From NCBI GenBank assembly GCA_041674345.1, contig JBAYVY010000023.1, positions 1 through 19,217 of the forward strand: a stretch of 19,217 bases of DNA, written 5' to 3'. Below, in pieces: positions 1 to 7,531 of the stretch (positions within the stretch are counted from its first letter, which is position 1; each line of letters opens with the position of its first letter). Under the pieces are notes generated by a model. It saw only the letters and a list, made by a program, of their open reading frames with translations. It was not told the origin of the DNA and did not search any database. A program made the translations under genes and the position numbers. The stretch comes from JBAYVY01 sp041674345 (GTDB taxonomy: Bacteria; Planctomycetota; Phycisphaerae; Phycisphaerales; Zrk34).

Positions 1-246
1 TCCGACGACCCGGTCGCCGCCGAGCAATACCTCGCGGTTTCATTCCAGCTCGCCCCCTACCGTGAAACCGTCGATGGGCTTATCAAACCCTACCTCGCCG
101 CGATGTCCAAAAAGCAGCTCGACGCACAAGCCGCCAAGTTCCTCGCCGACCAGAAAACCAGCCCCAACACCACCGGCCCCGCCAAAGACGCCCTCACCCA
201 AGCCCTCAAACCCCCGGCTCCCGAAGCGCCCAAAACCGGCAAATGA
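1..246 (+). CDS. C-terminal fragment of an unrecognised protein (5' end outside window)
   Basis: Frame 1 is open from the first base to a TGA at 244-246 and gives 81 residues. The first part (about residues 5-45) is Ala/Leu-rich and helical, including 'AAEQYLAVSFQLAPYRETV', a pattern like a TPR or other helical repeat. The tail, from about residue 50, is Pro/Ala/Lys-rich and probably disordered. No catalytic motif is visible and I cannot name a family. The stop is followed within 5 bases by a short hairpin (250-265, arms AAGCCGC/GCGGCTT) without a T-run. Being open, helical and of codon use typical of the window supports a real coding end. The product is unknown. Confidence 0.6.
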   Translation, partial: SDDPVAAEQYLAVSFQLAPYRETVDGLIKPYLAAMSKKQLDAQAAKFLADQKTSPNTTGPAKDALTQALKPPAPEAPKTGK

Positions 247-286
247 GCAAAGCCGCTCGCGGCTTGCCGAACTGTTTCAAAACACC

Positions 287-466
287 TGAGTTCGGGATAA
301 GAAACCATCTCAGAATGAACCGCAGAGGAAATGGGCCACGAAGGCGCGAAGACGCGAAGGAACATAAATTGAAAATGTATTCCTTCGCGTCTTCGCGCCT
401 TTGTGGCCCATCCGTTTGTCCTCCTGCGGCGGGCGACTGAATGCGGTGGCCCTATCCCGAACTGAG
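287..466. repeat. Nested palindromic intergenic repeat
   Basis: The outer arms are TGAGTTCGGGATAA at 287-300 and its near reverse complement at 453-466. The inner arms at 332-362 and 380-410 are 31 nt each with a single mismatch and a 17-nt loop, built on the ~8-bp motif GCGAAGAC/GCGAAGGA. No coding potential is evident. The outer motif belongs to a family that recurs at 12666, 18148 and 18990. Confidence 0.85.
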
Positions 467-503
467 GTTAATAATGCCCGCGCTTAAACAAGATATCTCC
501 GTC

Positions 504-530
504 TTGTAATTTGTTTTGGAATCCGATAGT
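504..530 (+). promoter_or_regulatory. Possible promoter of hppA
   Basis: TTGTAA (504-509) and GATAGT (525-530) resemble -35 and -10 hexamers with a short 15-nt spacer, in the AT-richest part of the upstream region. A start near 537 would give a leader of about 100 nt. The call rests on consensus resemblance only. Confidence 0.3.
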
Positions 531-552
531 CTGTTCTGCCCGTATATCAACA

Positions 553-596
553 GGCACGGGACCGGCCAGGCCGGACGTTGTTGGTACGCCTGTGCC
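553..596 (+). promoter_or_regulatory. Possible hairpin in the hppA leader
   Basis: GGCACGGG (553-560) can pair with CCTGTGCC (589-596) with one G-U pair. It encloses a small perfect hairpin, CCGGCC/GGCCGG, at 562-574. It lies between the proposed promoter and the ribosome binding site. It matches no riboswitch I recognise and may only be a structured leader. Confidence 0.25.
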
Positions 597-638
597 CGGT
601 TCCACCCCGCCCGCCCCCCCTTTTAGGAGACGCCAGAA

Positions 639-3167
<2,529 letters not shown>

Positions 3168-3171
3168 GGAC

Positions 3172-3189
3172 GTAACACTTCAGTGCTAC
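3172..3189. repeat. Short palindrome after hppA
   Basis: An 18-nt near-perfect palindrome with arms GTAACACT and AGTGCTAC around TC. It abuts the larger palindrome at 3192 and forms a repeat cluster right after the hppA stop. Confidence 0.5.
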
Positions 3190-3191
3190 GG

Positions 3192-3219
3192 CGGCGGGGG
3201 CAATTCATTGCCCCCGCCG
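3192..3219. repeat. GC-rich palindrome, GGCGGGGGCAATT family, copy 1
   Basis: 28 nt with arms CGGCGGGGGCAAT and its reverse complement around a 2-nt centre. Near-identical units lie at 11128-11155 (inside pabB) and 11707-11732 (end of pabB), and a variant lies at 13506-13533 (inside a TIM-barrel gene). Here it is intergenic. Confidence 0.85.
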
Positions 3220-3271
3220 AACACGGAAAACCCCCGGAAGTAAACCCGGAAGCAAACCCTCACAACCCCCC

Positions 3272-3302
3272 ACGGGCGACCCGACTTCGGGTCGCCCGTT
3301 TT
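3272..3302 (+). terminator. Rho-independent terminator of hppA
   Basis: A perfect 12-bp stem, ACGGGCGACCCG (3272-3283) with CGGGTCGCCCGT (3288-3299), a 4-nt loop ACTT and a T-run at 3299-3302. It lies about 105 nt after the hppA stop. Confidence 0.85.
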
Positions 3303-3761
3303 CCATCACCTGTCTCCAACGTCCCATTTTCCACCTTCCCGCCCTCCACCTTTGCCATCCCCGCCGCCCGGCGGCGCACCCTCATGTCGCATCCATCCGC
3401 CGATGCGCGTTAACTTCTTGTCGCGCCGCCGCTCACGATTTTTGTTTTTTTCGTATCGCGTCGTCCAAGCCGTGCCGCGCCGATGCGCACCTGTCGCGGC
3501 CCCACAATCGTGCTACGCCGATGGACGACCCGACGTTAGGGTATTGATGCCCCAAACGCGACATCCCGGTGCGCACTCGCATCGTTTGGAAGCCCATTCG
3601 CCCCCGGTTTGCGATTTCCTCAATCCTCCCGCGACACCCCGGTGCGCCGATAGCAAGATCGTATAGGTTTTCATCGCCCCCCGGAAGTGGCCCCCGCCGC
3701 CGGCAGGCCGTAGGGTTTCAACCCTACGGCCCGAACGCGGACAACACCGCGCCCCCCCCAC
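3303..3761. other. Gene-free, repeat-bearing intergenic stretch
   Basis: No open frame here has convincing protein character; the frames present are Pro/Arg-rich and run through repeats. It holds a T-rich patch near 3437-3450, a copy of CCCCCGGAAGT at 3678-3688 and the palindrome at 3706-3731. Confidence 0.5.
3706..3731. repeat. GGCCGTAGGG palindrome, copy 1
   Basis: A 26-nt perfect hairpin with 12-bp arms GGCCGTAGGGTT/AACCCTACGGCC and a TC loop. A second copy with one arm mismatch lies at 10288-10313 between ppdK and pabB. Confidence 0.8.
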
Positions 3762-3796
3762 GGGCGATCCGCCTTCCGGGTCATCCTTTTTATTTT
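3762..3796 (+). terminator. Degenerate terminator-like hairpin
   Basis: GGGCGATCCG (3762-3771) pairs with CGGGTCATCC (3777-3786) with one mismatch and two G-U pairs, followed by a T-rich tract at 3787-3796. Its left half, with the preceding C-run, matches the hppA terminator at 3266-3283, so it looks like a decayed duplicate. No gene lies immediately before it. Confidence 0.4.
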
Positions 3797-3815
3797 TCGC
3801 CCCCTCCGACACGCC

Positions 3816-3821
3816 TATCAT
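3816..3821 (+). promoter_or_regulatory. Possible -10 box of the DUF1328 gene
   Basis: TATCAT lies 38 nt before the start codon at 3860. No clear -35 is visible. Position and resemblance to TATAAT are the only support. Confidence 0.3.
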
Positions 3822-3859
3822 GCATCATCGGGCCACTTCCACTTTTGAAAGGAACACAT

Positions 3860-4021
3860 ATGCTGCGCTGGGCGTTGATCTTCTTCATCGTCGCGATCGT
3901 CGCGGGTCTGTTGGGCTTCGGCAACATCGCCGGGGCCGCCACCGGCATCGCCAAAATCCTCTTCTTCATCTTCATCATCATCTTCCTGATCTCCCTCATC
4001 ATGGCACTGGTGAAAAAGTAA
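3860..4021 (+). CDS. DUF1328/UPF0391 small membrane protein (53 aa)
   Basis: The protein consists of two hydrophobic helices, about residues 4-26 and 31-50, and ends in KK. The pattern 'LRWALIFFIVAIVAGLLGFG' followed by 'IAGAATGIAKILFFIFI' is that of the DUF1328 family (E. coli YtjA type), and 53 aa is the usual family length. The family lies in the inner membrane and its biochemical role is unknown. The ATG at 3860 has AAAGGA 7 nt upstream; longer in-frame extensions run through repeats and are not supported. It stands alone between a terminator-like hairpin and another hairpin at 4049. Confidence 0.9.
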   Translation: MLRWALIFFIVAIVAGLLGFGNIAGAATGIAKILFFIFIIIFLISLIMALVKK

Positions 4022-4048
4022 CAATCGCAGGTTGTGTCCGCGTCCTTC

Positions 4049-4094
4049 CCGCCGCTCGCGGTAACTTCCGGCTTCGCGAAGCCGCAAGCGGCGG
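4049..4094. repeat. Nested hairpin after the DUF1328 gene
   Basis: Outer arms CCGCCGCTCGCGG (from 4049) and CCGCAAGCGGCGG (to 4094) pair with one mismatch. They enclose the perfect palindrome CGGCTTCGCGAAGCCG at about 4069-4084. There is no T-run, so it is better described as a palindromic repeat than a terminator. Confidence 0.6.
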
Positions 4095-4168
4095 AGAGTG
4101 CCGCATCCCCGACGATCACCCGCTCAATTTCCGTTGGCGAATATCCCGTCGCCGCGATAGACTGAATT

Positions 4169-4202
4169 CGCCTCATCGGGCACGATCAAGTGGCCCGGAG
4201 AA
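4169..4202. repeat. 34-nt imperfect direct repeat, left copy
   Basis: This segment, core ATCGGGCACGATCA, matches 6241-6274 at 30 of 34 positions in the same orientation. The two copies bracket the accessory genes between 4210 and 6150. Confidence 0.65.
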
Positions 4203-4209
4203 CGCAAGA

Positions 4210-4452
4210 ATGGCGGAATACCAATTCACCGATTACTTCGCGAACCAAGTTCTTCGCAAGCGGCCATATCTGAAGAAAGAGTGGTGTGTTTACGTCATCG
4301 AACACGCTGTGCGTTGTGAACCCCAGGAACTCAACCGCTATCGCTTCCGGGCGGCGATCCCAGAATTGGGCGGCCGATATTTGAGAGTCGTCACTCTGGC
4401 GGATAAGCTGACCATACACAACGCTTTCCCGGATCGAGGATTTCAGCCATGA
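4210..4452 (+). CDS. Small protein paired with DUF2283, possible toxin-like partner (80 aa)
   Basis: An 80-residue soluble protein. Conserved-looking segments are 'YFANQVLRKRPYLKKEWC' near the start and 'RYLRVVTLADKLTIHNAFPD' near the end, a compact alpha/beta pattern resembling DUF4258 or RelE/BrnT-like small proteins. I am not certain of the family. The ATG at 4210 has GGAG about 11 nt upstream. The stop overlaps the start of the DUF2283 gene (ATGA at 4449-4452), so the two are translationally coupled. Small DUF2283 proteins often sit beside such partners, and a toxin-antitoxin role has been suggested for similar pairs. Here that is inference from layout and size only. Confidence 0.8.
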   Translation: MAEYQFTDYFANQVLRKRPYLKKEWCVYVIEHAVRCEPQELNRYRFRAAIPELGGRYLRVVTLADKLTIHNAFPDRGFQP

Positions 4453-4667
4453 AAATGAATTACTATCCCGAAACCGATTCGCTTTACATCGAGTTGTCGG
4501 ATCGGCCCGGCATCGACAGCCGGGAGATTTCCGAAGGGGTGGTCCTCGACTACGACGCGGCGGGCAAACTGGTGGGCATCGACATCGACAACGCCACGAA
4601 CAAAGTCGAACTGAAAAAGTTGATCCTCAGCAAACTCCCCGGCCGCGTGGAAACCACCGCGGCATGA
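4449..4667 (+). CDS. DUF2283 domain protein (72 aa)
   Basis: The whole protein is one DUF2283 domain: 'YYPETDSLYIELSDRP' (residues 5-20), then 'EGVVLDYDAAGKLVGIDI' (about 29-46), an antiparallel beta pattern ending in a short helix, 'NKVELKKLIL'. Length fits the family. Its role is unknown in general, and members are often the second gene of a two-gene unit with a small partner. It overlaps the upstream gene by 4 nt. The start at 4449 fits the coupling; an ATG two codons later is also possible. Confidence 0.88.
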   Translation: MKMNYYPETDSLYIELSDRPGIDSREISEGVVLDYDAAGKLVGIDIDNATNKVELKKLILSKLPGRVETTAA

Positions 4668-4706
4668 GTTTCCCCCGCCGACGCCGGTCGCCCCAAAGGA
4701 GAATCC

Positions 4707-5350
4707 GTGGCAATTTATACCCCACGCGGACTCAAGATCAGAATAGCTGTTCCATACGCCTTCGGGCTAATGGCTCGTCTTCATCCCAAAGTTGCCCGTT
4801 CAGGGTTCTGAAGACTACGGAAGGGATCGAGAGTCTCCCCGGAGTACTCGCGTTCATTGCGGGCATGATTGCATTCGGCATGCGACTTTCACCACTTCAG
4901 GTAGGACTTGTCGTTGGCGGAACTCATCTGGCAGGAGTGTTGATCAACGTGTGTGGTCTCTACGTCATTCCCGGTTTGGTGGTGCTTGGTACCCTCTATA
5001 GCTACATCGCCGGATATGGCATTTTCTTTGTTGCAGTGATTATTGCGGGCCTCGCGTTGGGAGGTTGGCAAAGCGCCTTGGCGTTCTTCCTTGCGAAGCT
5101 CGCTGCGATTGTTGTAGCACAAGTCATTGACTTCTGGCAGATCAGTCGTTATCACAAATTGACCGGCCATGTATTTACAGGATCGGAAGTGAGTTTCTTC
5201 AACGCATATCGACTTCACGCGTCTCGAATCGGAGCGACTACTGACATCGATTTGAGCGATGTGGAATTGGAAGAAGACCACTGGGGAGAAACATTTACTT
5301 TGTTTGCAATGCAGTGGCCCGAAGTGGTTAGACGATTCACAGCCGATTGA
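4707..5350 (+). CDS. Multi-pass membrane protein, reading frame interrupted by an apparent 1-nt deletion
   Basis: A GTG at 4707 has an excellent AAAGGAG site (4695-4701) and opens a protein-like N-terminus, 'AIYTPRGLKIRIAVPYAFG', then 'LMARLHPKV'. That frame stops at TGA 4809-4811. The sequence continues convincingly in another frame from about 4793 ('PFRVLKTTEGIESLPGVLAF') to the stop at 5350. One extra C in the CCC at 4795-4797 would join them. The downstream part has about four hydrophobic helices (within 4850-5120), then a soluble C-terminal domain of about 70 residues ending 'EVVRRFTAD'. The alternative start at 4664 in the downstream frame gives a low-complexity Arg/Ser stretch and is unlikely to be the native start. 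It is either a recent pseudogene, a sequencing or assembly error, or a frameshifted gene. The family is not recognised. It is AT-richer than the flanking core genes. Confidence 0.7.
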
Positions 5351-5358
5351 CAGTTTCT

Positions 5359-5477
5359 ATGATTCAGCGAGCGAGTAGCGAGAGGGTGGGTGGAGGCGTC
5401 TTCGCCGAAAACCACCGCCCCCGGGGGTTGCGCGAACGTCGTCGGAGGCCGCCGTCCCATTTTCTCCGCTGAATCAT
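5359..5477. mobile_element. Small inverted-repeat element (~119 bp)
   Basis: The exact 11-nt terminal inverted repeats ATGATTCAGCG (5359-5369) and CGCTGAATCAT (5467-5477) bound a highly structured, non-coding, GC-rich interior. Inside are a hairpin GGTGG...CCACC with an inner GGCG-TCTT-CGCC and the C5G5 palindrome near 5419. It starts 8 nt after a stop codon. No clear target duplication is seen, so MITE status is tentative. Confidence 0.5.
5434..5458. repeat. 25-nt exact repeat, copy 1
   Basis: A 25-nt segment beginning GAACGTCGTCGGAGG is repeated exactly at 6212-6236 in the same orientation. The copies flank the gene at 5554-6150. Confidence 0.85.
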
Positions 5478-5482
5478 CATCC

Positions 5483-5500
5483 CTTAAGTTGATGGCGTTC
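5483..5500. repeat. 18-nt inverted repeat, left copy
   Basis: CTTAAGTTGATGGCGTTC is the exact reverse complement of 6183-6200. The two copies face each other across the gene at 5554-6150. Confidence 0.85.
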
Positions 5501-5553
5501 CCGCTATAGCACATATTTGAGATGCAATCGACAGTAATATGGAGAACCATCCG

Positions 5554-6150
5554 ATGAGCGATTCTTTACTGGAACTTTGTAATCTTGTCGCAGACGAGGG
5601 AGCCAAATACGCCCATCAATACAAAGAACTCTTTTCGCAAATCGTGAAAAAAGCTACAGATAAGACCATGGCGGATGAGCAAATCGATGCCACTTATAAG
5701 ATTTTTTCTTTTCTTAATTGGGCTTATGCGAATGGTGTCTGGTCAAATCTCAACATACCCACTTTGCGAAGAGACTTGATGGAGCAAAGCATGAAGAGCA
5801 TTGTGCTGAGGACGGCGTATGAGTTAGCTGAGGATAAATCAAACGAAGGAGTCGCCTTTCTTGCATCCGAGTTGGATACAGAATTCAGAGAGTTTGCCCT
5901 GGCATACAATAAAAGAATAAAAGAACTATCAAGACAAGGGTTTGAACCGGATGCCAATACCGCGATGATTTATGGTCTGGAACGAATTCAGGAAGACCTC
6001 AATCTAAATGACGACGTAATGAACGTAATCGTACCGCAATTCTATAATCGTGCTGGTAACGTGCCGCGAATTGAGGAAGTAGCTATACAGATTAATCGAG
6101 CCGCAAGCCAAAGAAAAAGAGGGTTCTTTTCCAAACTATTCGGTTTGTGA
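5554..6150 (+). CDS. Unknown soluble protein bracketed by repeats (198 aa)
   Basis: The protein is almost all alpha-helical and rich in charged residues, with no transmembrane segment or recognised catalytic motif. The C-terminus 'QRKRGFFSKLFGL' is a basic-amphipathic tail that could bind membrane or act as a docking peptide; this is inference. The ATG at 5554 is preferred over 5539 because GGAG sits 9 nt before it. Codon use is clearly AT-richer than hppA or ppdK (many AAA, AAT and ATA codons), which suggests later acquisition. It is flanked by an 18-nt inverted repeat and a 25-nt direct repeat. The family is not recognised. Confidence 0.8.
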   Translation: MSDSLLELCNLVADEGAKYAHQYKELFSQIVKKATDKTMADEQIDATYKIFSFLNWAYANGVWSNLNIPTLRRDLMEQSMKSIVLRTAYELAEDKSNEGVAFLASELDTEFREFALAYNKRIKELSRQGFEPDANTAMIYGLERIQEDLNLNDDVMNVIVPQFYNRAGNVPRIEEVAIQINRAASQRKRGFFSKLFGL

Positions 6151-6170
6151 AAATCTGCAAGCGAGGAAAA

Positions 6171-6274
6171 GGGGACGGGGGTGAACGCCATCAACTTAAG
6201 CTGCAAGGTGTGAACGTCGTCGGAGGCCGCCGTCCCCGGCCGCCTGATCGGGCACGATCAGGTGACCCTGAAAA
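6171..6274. repeat. Composite repeat cluster after the unknown gene
   Basis: It contains, in order: GGGGACGG at 6171-6178, which pairs with CCGTCCCC at 6230-6237; the right copy of the 18-nt inverted repeat (6183-6200); the second 25-nt direct repeat (6212-6236); and the right copy of the 34-nt direct repeat (6241-6274). The last contains a perfect hairpin CCTGATCG-GGCA-CGATCAGG (6243-6262). That hairpin lies 17 nt past the end of the minus-strand gene at 6279 but has no T-run on that strand. Confidence 0.75.
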
Positions 6275-6278
6275 CCTG

Positions 6279-6788
6279 TTAGCTTTTATTACCACTCGAC
6301 TTGCCAAATCCTATTCCCCCAACAAATCCCCCAACGAATCCCCCAACACCCGTTAGAACTGGAATTAAAATTTCAGGTTTGTCTCGGAATACTCCAACAA
6401 GCGCCATAACCAAGACGATCACTCCGATGAAATATGCGAAATTCCACTTCCGCTCGCTAAAACGATCCGTTTTTTCGTCATCGAGTTTTTTATTGTGAAA
6501 TTGGAATTGCCGGTCGTCATGGCGATCTGCCAGATCGAGTGCTTTGGAAATATGCTCTTCGGTGATTTTCTTTGCCACAGGATTGGGGAGCGGGCCGGAC
6601 GCCATGAAACTGGCAGTCATGTGACTAACCATCTCGCCCACTTTCGGATTTTTCCGGATAAGTTTTTGCAGCCCCTCCTCGACTTTTTGGACATCAGGGT
6701 CGGTATTGGCCACATTGGTGGAGGTCTTCGATTCATCAGTTGCCGGAGATACGTCTGTTGCTTCAGTAGGTTTCGCGTCTTCGCTCAT
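6279..6788 (-). CDS. DUF2335-like membrane protein (169 aa)
   Basis: The N-terminal 40 residues are acidic, Thr/Ser-rich and probably disordered. A helical region follows with 'SGPLPNPVAKKI' and 'ISKALDLADRHDDRQFQFHN', then two hydrophobic helices near the C-terminus ('FAYFIGVIVLVMALVGVF' and 'ILIPVLTGVGGFVGGFVGG'). The GPLP segment, His/Glu-rich helix and C-terminal membrane hairpin follow the DUF2335 layout, though the resemblance is modest. The last helix carries Gly-rich repeats encoded by a 12-nt tandem unit, CCCCCAACRAAT on the plus strand (6316-6347). The start at 6788 is chosen for GAGGG about 6 nt upstream; the longer form adds an unsupported N-terminus. It overlaps the upstream partner's end by 26 nt. 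Confidence 0.8.
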   Translation of the reverse strand: MSEDAKPTEATDVSPATDESKTSTNVANTDPDVQKVEEGLQKLIRKNPKVGEMVSHMTASFMASGPLPNPVAKKITEEHISKALDLADRHDDRQFQFHNKKLDDEKTDRFSERKWNFAYFIGVIVLVMALVGVFRDKPEILIPVLTGVGGFVGGFVGGIGFGKSSGNKS

Positions 6789-7221
6789 GTGAACCCTCGC
6801 TACCCGCAAATACGAAGTGATGTTCATTCAAGCCGTCAAGCATGAATCCCAATCGCCTTTCCATGAATCTACTAATCACGAATTTTATAAGTGCCTCTGC
6901 TTCGTCAGGCGAGAGAATGTCTTCGTTTACTGCTTCTCGAATAGAAGACAGCGATTCACTAAAAAGTTCTACGTCATGTGAGAGAGTCGGAGACTCCGCG
7001 ACAGGAGCCGAATGCGCTCCAAAGGGTGAAAGTACGAATTGAATCGTTGCACCAGCCAACGCATCAATATCCTTCCCTGTTTCGTGGGTTTTGCCTTTTC
7101 CACGCGTAAAAAATTCGGAAGGTTTCATATTTTTATACCGCCAATTCCAATCGGTGGAATTGGAGTCCACAGATGTTTTCGGCGTTATTGGTTTGAGACT
7201 ATCGTCTTTCCGGAAAACCAT
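6763..7221 (-). CDS. Unknown protein, first gene of a two-gene operon (152 aa)
   Basis: A soluble protein without a membrane segment. Residues 1-60 are polar and contain 'NWRYKNMKPSEFF'. A later helix, 'ILSPDEAEALIKFVISRFM', resembles the short C-terminal helical modules (SHOCT-like) seen in bacterial membrane-associated proteins, but this is only a pattern. The ATG at 7221 has GGAG 6 nt upstream and is preferred over a TTG at 7233. The C-terminus overlaps the start of the DUF2335-like gene by 26 nt, so the two are very likely cotranscribed and may act together. Base composition is lower in GC than the core genes. The family is not recognised. Confidence 0.75.
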   Translation of the reverse strand: MVFRKDDSLKPITPKTSVDSNSTDWNWRYKNMKPSEFFTRGKGKTHETGKDIDALAGATIQFVLSPFGAHSAPVAESPTLSHDVELFSESLSSIREAVNEDILSPDEAEALIKFVISRFMERRLGFMLDGLNEHHFVFAGSEGSHERRRETY

Positions 7222-7314
7222 ATCCGTCTCCAATTATCGGCCCTGCAATACAACTCCTAATTCACATAACTAACAGGCCTTTTACAGCATACGCGACCCG
7301 TGAACCCATGTCTA

Positions 7315-7342
7315 GGGGCCGGAAAAGTGGGGCCGGAAAAGT
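7315..7342. repeat. 14-nt tandem duplication
   Basis: GGGGCCGGAAAAGT occurs twice in direct succession (7315-7328 and 7329-7342). Both copies lie in the gene-free stretch 7222-7531, which otherwise holds the ppdK terminator and a twin hairpin. Confidence 0.8.
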
Positions 7343-7401
7343 GCGTAGCGTATAAGGGGCCGTTTGGAGACTCGCTCTACCCACCCTACGAATTGTCTAT
7401 G

Positions 7402-7429
7402 AAAAAAGCCCATCCTTGCGGATGGGCTT
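7402..7429 (-). terminator. Rho-independent terminator of ppdK
   Basis: On the minus strand a perfect 10-bp stem, AAGCCCATCC/GGATGGGCTT, with a 4-nt loop is followed by a run of six T (AAAAAA at 7402-7407 on the plus strand). It lies about 100 nt past the ppdK stop. Confidence 0.88.
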
Positions 7430-7453
7430 GGGGGTTGGTGTGATGTATCGCAG

Positions 7454-7523
7454 TAGCACCGCATGTTAATGCGGTGCCCCACGGCGCGCCGCGGTCCGGG
7501 CACCGCAATAACTTGCGGTGCTA
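7454..7523. repeat. Twin-hairpin repeat
   Basis: Two 22-nt hairpins, GCACCGCAT-GTTA-ATGCGGTGC (7456-7477) and GCACCGCAA-TAAC-TTGCGGTGC (7500-7521), share the same arms. They are separated by a GC palindrome, GGCGCGCC. The whole starts TAGCACCGC and ends GCGGTGCTA, so it is also an inverted repeat as a unit. Confidence 0.8.
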
Positions 7524-7531
7524 GGGGCCGC

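Noticed and set aside
3183..3413. Short plus-strand frame after hppA
   Set aside because: It consists of the palindrome, the CCCCCGGAAGT unit and the terminator read as protein; no start signal or family features.
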